Source of the DNA: Candidatus Nealsoniibacteriota bacterium
GTDB taxonomy: Bacteria; Patescibacteriota; Minisyncoccia; Minisyncoccales; PWPS01
DNA length: 32,335 nucleotides
Direction: 5' to 3'
Assembly (NCBI GenBank): GCA_003554915.1
Contig: PWHM01000058.1
Coordinates: forward strand, 1-32,335
Each line of letters opens with the position of its first letter. Position 1 is the stretch's first letter. A model generated the notes under the pieces. It was given only the letters and a program-made list of their open reading frames with translations, had not been told where the DNA came from and made no database searches. Both the position numbers and the translations under genes were made by a program. Positions 21,981-29,029 of this stretch are shown here, piece by piece.

Positions 21981-24173
21981 TTAAGCCAAAACGCTTTCTC
22001 TGGTTGAGTCTAAGATGAATAAATTGGATCTATTTTTCATTTCCGCTATTTTATATACCGCATCAATATCCTTTTTTTCAAATGGAAAGACATGAATGTC
22101 TCCTTCCGGTGTTTTGCTTAATATTTCATTGAAGTCACCTATTACGGCATCAACCTCACTGTTGTGGGGTAGACGAGCTTCGTAGATTAATTTATGGAGA
22201 TATTTTTCCGCTTTTCCCTGCTGGTCTTCGTCTTCCACACACATTCGAAGAATTATTTGGCCGTCCCAATTTTCTTTTATGCTGTAGGCGGTAAGAAGGG
22301 CCAAGTCGTAGTGCCTGTTTTCAAACATGTCTTCATTCAAAACCCGGGAAGTTATCCAAACATGAATGCTTTCTTCCGTACCGAGCCCCATCTCGTCATC
22401 TTTATCGAAAAGCATTAATCCGTAACGCTTTCTTATCGAAGAGTCTATTATTTTTTGTAAGTCCGCCGGATTCAGTTTGCTCGGTCTGTATGGTAAAAAT
22501 AAAATATTGGGAGAAAATACTTGGCTCTGAATCGCTTCCATGGAAACCGTTAAGGAGTTAACGTAATCAACGGCTTGTATTTCCGAATAGGAAGTGAATA
22601 TTTTTTCACCCCGAAACTTATTTACCACTCCGGGAAGTTTTTTTATCTCTCGGTCCAGCTCTTCTTTCGTTAAATCTTTTTCCTCCGGATTATTTTCAAT
22701 ATCTTTACTCAAATTAAGCCCCAAAACGGTCATTCTTCCGTTGGGATGAGCGATCGACTTAATCAGAGGAAAATTACCGATCATAGCTTTGGTGGACAAA
22801 ACGGGAACGACCATGTTCGGTTTCCAAATGTGGAGAGAAGACTCCGGAAGACTTTTTGTTTTTTCGGCCGCCCACTCGGAAAAAGCTCTGAAAACCCCCG
22901 AACGAACATCCCCTTTCTCGTGAGGTAATGGTTTTCTGGTTAAAAGAGTGTAAATTGCGAAGATAACAAGAATGGCTATCAAACTGGCATACACGTTTAT
23001 CAGAAACATAATCACCAAGGACATCAAAGCCCCGTACATCGGAACTATCATCGGAATTTTAAAGGTCGGCCTGAAACTTCGAAGCCCTAAAAATTGCTCT
23101 AAAAATACTGCTAAATTGATTACTACGTAAGCAATAAGGAAAAACATCGTTAAAATTTGGGCTACGGAATCGAGTGAACCGGTAATTATTATCGGAAAAA
23201 GAATCAATCCGGTTAGAAGAACTGCATTTCGGGGCTCCTCTTCGTCTTTATCCGCTGATAAGAAATTACTTCCGGGCAAAACCCCACTATGGGCCATAGC
23301 TTCCAAGACTCGGGGAGCAGCAATCATTACCGTTAAAGCACTGGAAAGTGTTGCCGCCAAAACACCGAATATTATCAGAGTGGGAAAAGCGGAAATTTCG
23401 ACCAATATCAATGGGTTTTCCAGAAGCTCACTGACAGTGCCGCTATAAGAAAGAACCCAGGCCATTGCCAGGTAAATCAAAGTGCTTACACCCAACCCCC
23501 AAAGGATTCCCTTGGGGATTTGCCGCTTGGGATCAGTCAGCTCACCCGACATTCCTATACCGGCCATTAATCCGGTTACCGCCGGGAAAAATATTGCGAA
23601 TATGTTCCAAAACTCACCTCCTCGGGCAACCATGGTCGGCACCTTGGGGCTGCCCGGAATGCCCGACCCGAGAAATATAAAAGTCAAAACCAGGCATATC
23701 AATCCGAAAACTACGGTCTGAAATTTAACCGCCAATTTAGTGCTTGCGAAAGTTAAAAACAAAAGAAATATGAAAGATACGAGAGCAACAGAACTGATAC
23801 CATGGCCGGGGAAAAATGCTTGCCAAGTTTCGGAGAAACCGAAAATATACAAAGCAACGGAAAAAGCTTGAGCCAGATAGAGCGGAATTCCTATACTACC
23901 CCCTATTTCCAATCCGAGGGTTTTGTTGATTATTGAATAAGCTCCGCCGGCTCCGATACGGACGTTACTGGATATCGAACTCAGGGAAAGCCCCGTCGAG
24001 AGGGTTACCGAGACGGAAAGAAGTATAATAAATATGGCTCCGGCTATACCCGCACCCCCGACTACGTATCCTAATCTCAAAAACAAAATTACTCCCGTTA
24101 TACTCAAAAAAGTAGGAACGAAAACTCCCTTGAATGTTCCGAATTGATTTGATCCTGTTTCTTCCTTCGGCAT
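21981..24173 (-). CDS. Amino acid permease/cation-chloride-cotransporter-like (APC superfamily)
   Basis: This 730-residue protein has a 12-TM transport domain (about 12-410) and a ~310-residue soluble C-terminus. The N-terminal GTFKGVFVPTFLSITGVILF and LRLGYVVGGAGIAGA match the start of cation-chloride cotransporters (Na-K-Cl type) and their bacterial relatives. GAGGAYSIINKTLGLEIGGSIG is the APC TM2-TM3 block. The C-terminal region (RSPSKLNPADLQ-like segment, then DDEMGLGTEESIHVWI) also resembles the CCC C-terminal domain. Substrate could be ions with chloride or amino acids; I cannot decide. It is followed at 4 nt by the M50-like protease. An extended -10 only ~9 nt before the ATG implies a near-leaderless mRNA. 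Confidence 0.88.
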   Translation of the reverse strand: MPKEETGSNQFGTFKGVFVPTFLSITGVILFLRLGYVVGGAGIAGAIFIILLSVSVTLSTGLSLSSISSNVRIGAGGAYSIINKTLGLEIGGSIGIPLYLAQAFSVALYIFGFSETWQAFFPGHGISSVALVSFIFLLFLTFASTKLAVKFQTVVFGLICLVLTFIFLGSGIPGSPKVPTMVARGGEFWNIFAIFFPAVTGLMAGIGMSGELTDPKRQIPKGILWGLGVSTLIYLAMAWVLSYSGTVSELLENPLILVEISAFPTLIIFGVLAATLSSALTVMIAAPRVLEAMAHSGVLPGSNFLSADKDEEEPRNAVLLTGLILFPIIITGSLDSVAQILTMFFLIAYVVINLAVFLEQFLGLRSFRPTFKIPMIVPMYGALMSLVIMFLINVYASLIAILVIFAIYTLLTRKPLPHEKGDVRSGVFRAFSEWAAEKTKSLPESSLHIWKPNMVVPVLSTKAMIGNFPLIKSIAHPNGRMTVLGLNLSKDIENNPEEKDLTKEELDREIKKLPGVVNKFRGEKIFTSYSEIQAVDYVNSLTVSMEAIQSQVFSPNILFLPYRPSKLNPADLQKIIDSSIRKRYGLMLFDKDDEMGLGTEESIHVWITSRVLNEDMFENRHYDLALLTAYSIKENWDGQIILRMCVEDEDQQGKAEKYLHKLIYEARLPHNSEVDAVIGDFNEILSKTPEGDIHVFPFEKKDIDAVYKIAEMKNRSNLFILDSTRESVLA

Positions 24174-24181
24174 ATTTATAA

Positions 24182-24190
24182 ATTATATCA
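24182..24190 (-). promoter_or_regulatory. Extended -10 promoter of the transporter gene
   Basis: On the - strand TGATATAAT, a perfect TATAAT (24182-24187) with the TGn extension. The -35 region is weak (TTCAAA at 17 nt). Predicted start is about 2-3 nt before the ATG at 24173. Confidence 0.6.
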
Positions 24191-24212
24191 GATTTTTCAA
24201 ATTATTTGAATT

Positions 24213-24322
24213 AAGGAGCCGGAAGCTCGTTCTGATAGTCGGCAAGCAGCAACCCTCACTCTTTGTCTTTCCGGGGACTGCCGTCTATATGGCTCGAATC
24301 AAAATAGCTTCCGGTCCTCCTT
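24213..24322. repeat. Long imperfect inverted repeat
   Basis: AAGGAGCCGGAAGCT (24213-24227) pairs with AGCTTCCGGTCCTCCTT (24306-24322), 15 bp with a 2-nt bulge. The pairing can be continued inward with TTTTGAT/ATCAGAA and CGGCA/TGCCG on the - strand, giving a rod-like ~110-nt structure. One arm is still within the frame of the broken glycosylase gene. Confidence 0.55.
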
Positions 24323-24597
24323 CTTTTTCAGTTATTATATTGACCATCCAGTGGATTCCGTATATCAAATAAACGTATAGTAGCCCTCCTTTCTCCCAAA
24401 AAAACCTTGTTTCTCTTCGTTTTCTTACCGTTTTTACTGTGGGCCGCTTTGCCTTCGGGTCCTTTGTAGATTTCCAATTCCACTATTTTTCCTTTTTTAA
24501 AAATCTTACTTTCTAATTTTCTAACGATCGTTTTACCCAATAAGTCTTCGGCCACTTTTTTAGTTGGTCGTATGTAAAAGTTTCTATCTAATCTCAT
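24285..24597 (-). pseudogene. 3-methyladenine DNA glycosylase (AAG/MPG family), frameshifted and truncated
   Basis: The frame from 24597 reads MRLDRNFYIRPTKKVAEDLLG, then KIVELEIYKGPEGKAAHSKN (37-56) with the catalytic Glu of the E-x-Y motif. This is the N-terminal half of the AAG family that excises alkylated bases. After RNKVF it shifts. In the +1 frame the next family block appears intact (LLYVYLIYGIHWMVNIITE, then GGPEAILIRAI), ending at a TAG (24285-24287) just where RAIEPLEG should follow. The shift falls in a run of seven T on the coding strand (24398-24404); six T would restore NKVFWEKGGLLYVY with family spacing. The C-terminal ~70 residues are missing. A homopolymer sequencing error could explain the shift but not the truncation. 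Confidence 0.85.
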
Positions 24598-24800
24598 TAA
24601 ACGGTAACATTGGTTATGACCTCTTGATAAATTTCCATTATTTTGGGCATGGAAATAATAAGCCCGATAACCGGAATAGCGATAATAATTATCTTTAAGA
24701 TTATAGAGGTAATATAGACCCTTTTGATCAAGCGGATATTCTTCCCGATTTCTTCAATTTTTTCCCCTTGTTTTTTTAATTCTTCTTCCATATTTTTCAT
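24597..24800 (-). CDS. Small single-pass membrane protein (67 aa)
   Basis: This protein is unrecognised. It has an N-terminal charged helix (MEEELKKQGEKIEEIGKNIR) followed by one or two closely spaced hydrophobic stretches (TSIILKIIIIAIPVIGLIIS, about 31-50) and a short tail. This form, amphipathic helix plus hairpin TM, is common among small CPR proteins of unknown role. Its stop and the glycosylase start overlap (TAATG). It lies 11 nt after the ferredoxin gene. An alternative start is the ATG at 24791. Confidence 0.65.
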   Translation of the reverse strand: MKNMEEELKKQGEKIEEIGKNIRLIKRVYITSIILKIIIIAIPVIGLIISMPKIMEIYQEVITNVTV

Positions 24801-24811
24801 ATTTGGTTGAT

Positions 24812-25801
24812 TTAATTTTTATTTCCGAGTTCTTTTTTATAAGCATATTCAACCATATGCTCATTTTGAGTCCTGTTTATTTTTTCGAAGCTCCCGTTTG
24901 ATTCTTTTTCGACCAAATCAAGTGATTTTTTTTCCAGGGCAACCGGATCATTGGAGATTAAAATTCCAATATCACCGACAATCGGGTCCATTTTTTTACC
25001 TATGCAATCACAATCCTTGGTAATATTTTTCAAAACGTTGATGTAAACTAAATTTTTCTCCAAATAATTAACTATCGCTCCGGCGTAATCAACGATTTTT
25101 TCTTGAAGCTCTTTGTTTGTTGATCCGCCCCAAGGAACGGAAACCGCCCCGTAATCACAAACGGCAATGCACATGGCACAGCCGATGCATTTTGCGGAAT
25201 TAATTTCCGCCCCTTTATCGGTCATTTCAATTGCGTTTACGTCGCAGTTTTCAATACAGACGTTGCACTTGGTGCATGTATTTTTATCTATTGAAGGACT
25301 TACATCGGAATGCATGTGAAGTTTACCCGCTCTGGATCCCAAGCCCATTCCCAAATTTTTAAAAGCGCCGCCGAAGCCGGTGGCGATATGTCCTTTAAAG
25401 TGGGATAAGACAACTAATGAGTCGTATTTTTTAAGCCCCTCCCCTATTTTAGCTTTTTTAATTTTCCCTTTTTTTGATTCCAGTTCCATTGATTTTTCAC
25501 CTCGCTTACCGTCTAAAATATCTATGGGAGCAAAATCAAAACCGTGCTCTTTTGCGGTTTGGATGTGGTCTTTTTTGTTGGTTCTCGAACCCTTATACAA
25601 AACGTTACACTCCACTAAACTAACTTCATAACCCAAATCGGTAATTTTATCATAAACCGCTTTTGCCAGTCTCGGATCCAAATAAGTTTCATTTCCTTTT
25701 TCACCGAAGTGAACCTTTAAACCGACTTTACCTTTCAGCTTTGACTCGTCTATTCGCTCTACGATTTCCTTTATGTCTTTTGAAAAAAACACTTTACTCA
25801 T
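24812..25801 (-). CDS. DUF362-family protein with a 2[4Fe-4S] ferredoxin domain
   Basis: This is a 329-residue cytoplasmic protein. Residues 1-165 and 225-329 form a DUF362-type domain: VGLKVHFGEKGNETYLDP, SLVVLSHFKGHIATGFGGAFKNLGMGLGS and an end with ISNDPVALEKKSLDLVEK. Two classic 4Fe-4S motifs are inserted, at Cys176/179/182/186 and Cys205/208/211/215 (CTKCNVCIENC, CIGCAMCIAVC). The family is widespread in anaerobes, but its reaction is not established. It sits 1 nt after the beta-propeller gene in the same operon. The iron-sulphur clusters suggest electron transfer in an anaerobic setting. Confidence 0.9.
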   Translation of the reverse strand: MSKVFFSKDIKEIVERIDESKLKGKVGLKVHFGEKGNETYLDPRLAKAVYDKITDLGYEVSLVECNVLYKGSRTNKKDHIQTAKEHGFDFAPIDILDGKRGEKSMELESKKGKIKKAKIGEGLKKYDSLVVLSHFKGHIATGFGGAFKNLGMGLGSRAGKLHMHSDVSPSIDKNTCTKCNVCIENCDVNAIEMTDKGAEINSAKCIGCAMCIAVCDYGAVSVPWGGSTNKELQEKIVDYAGAIVNYLEKNLVYINVLKNITKDCDCIGKKMDPIVGDIGILISNDPVALEKKSLDLVEKESNGSFEKINRTQNEHMVEYAYKKELGNKN

Positions 25802-25802
25802 T

Positions 25803-27068
25803 TTATTTTATTAGGTCATCTTTGTAATTTTCGGATCTTCCACCGTCGGCTTCCATAAACTCTTCGTAGGTTGGAATTTCACAAACGATTATTTTTCCGT
25901 CCAAAAAGTCAGAGTAAACCAGTTTGGCCCCTTCACCGTCTATATCCAATCCGGTGGTTTGATTTCCGGCCACCAGGGCGTCCAGTATTTCGCCGGATTG
26001 CACATCGAAAAAAAGAACTGATCCCCATTCGGGACCGGGAACGGAGTAATCTCCGGACGGATGATTTATTCCCCTGTTGGAGACTATGAGAATTTTTTTG
26101 TCCGGAGTCAGCCTTATCGTATTCGGATTGTTGTCGGTCTCCAAAAAAGGCTTCGTCTCCCCCGTTTCTTTTTCTACTCGGTAAATAGCGCTCAACGCCA
26201 TATCGGAGACGTAGAGATGCTCTCGGTCACCCACTATGGTTCTCATAGCTCCCCCGGTTTCAATTAAAACTTCGAAGTCACCCGTTTCCGGATCCATCTT
26301 TTGGATCTCCCCATTGGCAAACCCGGCTACATACAGCTTATTTCTGCTCAAATAGATTCCCCGGGGAGTTCTTACGGTTGAAATTCTCTCCGTAGATTTA
26401 TCTTCCAAATTAATTTTGGAAACATCGTTTCCGCTCCAATTAGAGACGTAAATCGTCTCTTCGTTTTTCGAAAGCTCCATTACTTTGGACCAAGTACTTT
26501 CCGTCGAATAAGTTTTTTTCGGTATCTTTGTTTCTCCGTTAATTTGAAATACCCTTCCCGTCTCCATCTGACTGACATAGGCCTTGGAGCCGGTTTTATT
26601 GAATATAATTTCCACTCCGCCTCCGTCGGGAAGCTGAATCTCGGTTCTCTGCCCCGTTTCAGTGTTGAAAACAACTACGCCGTAACGCTTATTCATCAGC
26701 GAAGTCACCCAAATTTCCTCCGTCTCGGGACGAAAAGCAACCGCTTTGGGGGAAGGAATTCCTTTAAGCTCATATTTACAATTTACCAATTGGTTCGGAT
26801 GGTTTTCCACCTTTTCAACCGTCCCCTTTTTTGTTGTTGTCTCTTTTACTTCTTCTAAAAGCTCTTCCTGTTTGTCTTCTTCATCTCTTTCAGCTTCTCC
26901 GTTTTCTTTTTGCTCATCATTTTTTTCTTGAGATGACTCGGAAACATCTTCGGTCACGTCGGATTTTACCGGTTCACTTTCCGGACTGTATCCGGCATTG
27001 AAAACGGCAAAAATACCGATAAATGCAATTATTCCTATGGAAATTATTAAATATATTTTATTCGGCAT
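25803..27068 (-). CDS. Membrane-anchored beta-propeller protein (YVTN/YncE-like)
   Basis: This 421-residue protein has an N-terminal signal anchor (IYLIISIGIIAFIGIFAVFNAG, 4-25), then a long acidic Glu/Lys linker (about 30-85), then a seven-bladed-type beta-propeller. Blade-like repeats include SPKAVAFRPETEEIWVTSL, ETIYVSNWSGNDVSKINLED, NKLYVAGFANGEIQKMDPETG and HLYVSDMALSAIYRVEKETG. The propeller is outside the cell. Such proteins bind ligands or partners; the enzyme activity is unknown. It overlaps the upstream membrane-protein gene by 11 nt and is followed by the DUF362 ferredoxin. Confidence 0.85.
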   Translation of the reverse strand: MPNKIYLIISIGIIAFIGIFAVFNAGYSPESEPVKSDVTEDVSESSQEKNDEQKENGEAERDEEDKQEELLEEVKETTTKKGTVEKVENHPNQLVNCKYELKGIPSPKAVAFRPETEEIWVTSLMNKRYGVVVFNTETGQRTEIQLPDGGGVEIIFNKTGSKAYVSQMETGRVFQINGETKIPKKTYSTESTWSKVMELSKNEETIYVSNWSGNDVSKINLEDKSTERISTVRTPRGIYLSRNKLYVAGFANGEIQKMDPETGDFEVLIETGGAMRTIVGDREHLYVSDMALSAIYRVEKETGETKPFLETDNNPNTIRLTPDKKILIVSNRGINHPSGDYSVPGPEWGSVLFFDVQSGEILDALVAGNQTTGLDIDGEGAKLVYSDFLDGKIIVCEIPTYEEFMEADGGRSENYKDDLIK

Positions 27069-27762
27069 CGGGATTGTTTTTAAAATACTTGGGATTTCTG
27101 GCTTCCACTTTTTTTATAAGCCTGTCAAAAAGGAAAAACTCTCCGTTTTTTAAATACAAATAACCGGCTAAAGAGGCAAAAAAAGCGCCCAAAGTGTCCA
27201 GAATCAAGTCATGCATCGTATCGATTACTCCCAGCCTGGTATCGAAGTAGCCGTAAATGTATTCCAGGTCTCTCGCCTTTTGCATGTTGGTTCCGAAAAA
27301 CTCATCCATTCCGAACTCGAAGATTTCCCACAAAACACCCAAAGAAAGAGCAAAGCAAAATCCGAGTAGAGCAATCAGAAACGGAGATGTCTTCAGTTTT
27401 CCGGTTTTATAAAGTGAATAAGGGATTAAAAAGCCCAAAAATCCGAGCCCCAGTCCACTTATGGCGTGAAGAAGAGAATCGAACCAGTGGAAACGGTAGT
27501 AAAAGTCCTGGACCCCTCCCAAAAAAACACCGGCGTATATGAAAACTATCAAAAGAAGTTGAAGCTCACCGGGAAGATAGAAATCGTATTTGTCCTGAGC
27601 TGCTTGAACGATAAAAAACAATAAAAAGGTTAGAAAAATAAGAAACGTATTAAGCCAGTTTTGCTCCCAGACACTTATCGGAAAAGCGATTATAAGGCTA
27701 AGTAGTATAACTAAAGTTATTATTTTATACGGCTTGCTTCTTTTTTTGAACTTTGAAAACAT
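27058..27762 (-). CDS. Integral membrane protein (DUF2238/YjdF-like)
   Basis: This is a 234-residue protein with about six to seven TM segments. FHWFDSLLHAISGLGLGFLGF (about 90-110), LGVLWEIFEFGMDEFFG (141-157) and DTMHDLILDTLGAFFASLAGYLY (180-202) carry His, Glu and Asp residues. That is the DUF2238/YjdF pattern of conserved acidic residues in helices. Function is unknown. It is first in the operon. A -10-like TATAAT (27789-27794) lies 27 nt before the ATG, so transcription probably starts at about 27782. Confidence 0.8.
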   Translation of the reverse strand: MFSKFKKRSKPYKIITLVILLSLIIAFPISVWEQNWLNTFLIFLTFLLFFIVQAAQDKYDFYLPGELQLLLIVFIYAGVFLGGVQDFYYRFHWFDSLLHAISGLGLGFLGFLIPYSLYKTGKLKTSPFLIALLGFCFALSLGVLWEIFEFGMDEFFGTNMQKARDLEYIYGYFDTRLGVIDTMHDLILDTLGAFFASLAGYLYLKNGEFFLFDRLIKKVEARNPKYFKNNPDAE

Positions 27763-27814
27763 TTTGTCTCTCTTAAATTACTTTGATAATTATATATTAA
27801 ATTTCGGTTTTTTG

Positions 27815-27936
27815 AAAATAAAAGGAGAGGCTCACTGCCTCCCCCAATTTAAGTCAACGACTCGCAATTTATCTATTCTATAACCGTGCTCTGAAATAAG
27901 ATCAAAAGCTCCTCTTTCTAAAACACCTCCTTTCCT
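27815..27936 (-). ncRNA. Candidate stand-alone small RNA (or attenuated leader)
   Basis: The region is bounded by an extended -10 promoter (TG-T-TATAAT, 27943-27951) and by a hairpin GAGGC/GCCTC (27827-27831, 27837-27841) followed by a T-rich TCCTTTTATTTTC on the - strand. Inside is a perfect Shine-Dalgarno-like AAGGAGGTG (27924-27932), but no ATG follows anywhere. GTG and TTG give peptides of 11 residues at most, apart from a TTG near the hairpin that would read through it. The 5' AAAGGAG can pair with CTCCTTT at the 3' end. No known RNA family is recognised. It could be an sRNA, or a leader of the downstream membrane-protein gene. Confidence 0.4.
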
Positions 27937-27942
27937 TGATTA

Positions 27943-27951
27943 ATTATAACA
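27943..27951 (-). promoter_or_regulatory. Extended -10 promoter of the candidate small RNA
   Basis: On the - strand TGT followed by TATAAT. The -35 position is only T-rich because it coincides with the T-tract of the preceding terminator. Predicted start is about 27936. Confidence 0.5.
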
Positions 27952-27966
27952 AAAATTGTTTTTAAT

Positions 27967-27992
27967 AAAAAAAAGAGGGCACGATTGCCCTC
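27967..27992 (-). terminator. Rho-independent terminator of the 52-aa zinc-ribbon gene
   Basis: On the - strand GAGGGCA pairs with TGCCCTC (27975-27981, 27986-27992) with a 4-nt loop, followed by eight T. It lies 4 nt after the stop codon. Confidence 0.9.
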
Positions 27993-27996
27993 CGAA

Positions 27997-28155
27997 TTAC
28001 TTAGCTTTTTTCTCCTCTTCTGCCCTGTAATTATCCACCGTTGGCTTACGTCGTCGAAAAGTTATCGGTACGCCACATTCACTACAATAGTTATGTGTTT
28101 TTAGGAAGGCTTCTTTGTTACCACATGCCGGACAGCATTTGAATTCTGTACTCAC
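27997..28155 (-). CDS. Small zinc-ribbon protein (52 aa), GTG start
   Basis: It starts with GTG at 28153-28155, 6 nt after a strong AGGAGGG, and ends with a terminator. The translated product begins MSTEFKCCPACGNKEAF. Cys8-xx-Cys11 and Cys24-xx-Cys27 (YCSECG) form a zinc ribbon, and Cys7 is an extra cysteine. The C-terminal half is basic then mixed (FRRRKPTVDNYRAEEEKKAK). It does not match rpmF (L32) or L33. Nucleic-acid binding or a protein interaction is plausible for such ribbons but not shown. An extended -10 (TGATATTCT, 28191-28199) may serve as its promoter. Confidence 0.8.
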   Translation of the reverse strand: MSTEFKCCPACGNKEAFLKTHNYCSECGVPITFRRRKPTVDNYRAEEEKKAK

Positions 28156-28209
28156 CAGTATCCCTCCTCTTTTAAAGCTTTTATTAATTTAGAATATCAC
28201 AAAAAAAAT

Positions 28210-28947
28210 CTAAAGGGAAGTGGGAAAATCCAAAAAGACGCTTTTAACACTGAACCTTTTTTGTATCTTTTTCTTCAGAGCGATTATTCCCAAAGTTTCA
28301 CTTGCGTAATGGCCCAAAAACAAAACGTTTATTTTTCCGTCTCTGGCTACTTCGGCGATATCTCTTTCTTCTCCGGTTATCAGCAGATCCAAATTTTTTT
28401 CCAGCGCTTCGTAGATACACCCCCCTCCGGAGCCGCTCACCGCTCCTACCTTTTTAATATTTTCCGGTCCGAAATTGAGTAATTTGCACTCCTTGTCCAA
28501 AATTTCCTCCATCTTTTCCGTTATCTCGAATACGTCTCCTTTTGTTTCTCCTATCCATCCGATTTCGTCGGCCATGCTTTCCTTCGGTTTAACTGATATC
28601 TTTTTTAAAATCTGAGCGTTGTTTCCCACTTCTTCGTGTTTATCCAAAGGAAGATGGACTGCGTATAAAGAGGTGTCGGTTTCAAGCAAGGGTTGAATTC
28701 TTTTTTTCATCCAGGATTTGACCGACGGATTGGACTTTTTCCAGAAAATTCCATGATGAACAATGACCAGGTCCGGATTTTCTTCTAAAATTTCTTCGAA
28801 AACCTCTCCCCCGGCGGTTACACAAAAGGCAATTTTTTTCACCGTTTTAGACCCCTCCACCTGCAGACCGTTCCAACTTTTATCTTCCACTTCGTTAACT
28901 TGAAGATAGTCATTCAAAAAATTTACTATGTCTTTTAATTTTTCCAT
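28210..28947 (-). CDS. Nif3-family (YqfO/YbgI-like) protein
   Basis: This is a 245-residue Nif3/DUF34 protein. PDLVIVHHGIFWKKS contains the His-His metal pair, VHLPLDKHEEVGNNAQIL is the next conserved block, and LGHYASETLGIIAL near the end supplies the GHxxxE ligands. The family binds two metal ions; GTP cyclohydrolase or hydrolase activities have been proposed but not settled. It is the short form without the PII-like insert. I chose the ATG at 28947 because an extended -10 promoter (28965-28973) lies between it and the longer frame's ATG. The leader would be ~11 nt without a Shine-Dalgarno. Confidence 0.92.
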   Translation of the reverse strand: MEKLKDIVNFLNDYLQVNEVEDKSWNGLQVEGSKTVKKIAFCVTAGGEVFEEILEENPDLVIVHHGIFWKKSNPSVKSWMKKRIQPLLETDTSLYAVHLPLDKHEEVGNNAQILKKISVKPKESMADEIGWIGETKGDVFEITEKMEEILDKECKLLNFGPENIKKVGAVSGSGGGCIYEALEKNLDLLITGEERDIAEVARDGKINVLFLGHYASETLGIIALKKKIQKRFSVKSVFLDFPTSL

Positions 28948-28964
28948 ACTTTTTGTTTTTTTGA

Positions 28965-28992
28965 AGTATAGCAATTTTAAAATACTTTTCAA
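28965..28992 (-). promoter_or_regulatory. Promoter of the Nif3-family gene
   Basis: On the - strand TTGAAA (28987-28992), a 16-nt spacer and TATACT (28965-28970) with a TGn extension. Predicted start is near 28958, 11 nt before the ATG. Confidence 0.6.
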
Positions 28993-29002
28993 AAAATAGT
29001 TT

Positions 29003-29027
29003 AAAAGAAAGCCCCTTTCGGGGCTTT
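29003..29027 (-). terminator. Terminator of the pullulanase gene
   Basis: AAAGCCCC (29008-29015) pairs with GGGGCTTT (29020-29027), an 8-bp stem with a 4-nt loop. On the - strand it is followed by CTTTT. It lies 2 nt after the stop codon. Confidence 0.85.
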
Positions 29028-29029
29028 GT

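Noticed and set aside
24213..24322. SRP RNA or 6S RNA in the rod-like repeat
   Set aside because: The SRP apical loop motif and the 6S central bubble are not found, and part of the region is glycosylase pseudogene.
27840..27935. A phosphoribosyltransferase-like C-terminal fragment (frame ending in DKLRVVDLNWGRQ)
   Set aside because: No start codon, an in-frame stop just upstream, and only vague resemblance; kept only as an alternative in the small-RNA finding.
28948..28992. Longer N-terminus for the Nif3-family protein
   Set aside because: An extended -10 promoter occupies this stretch, and the family starts near MEKLKD.
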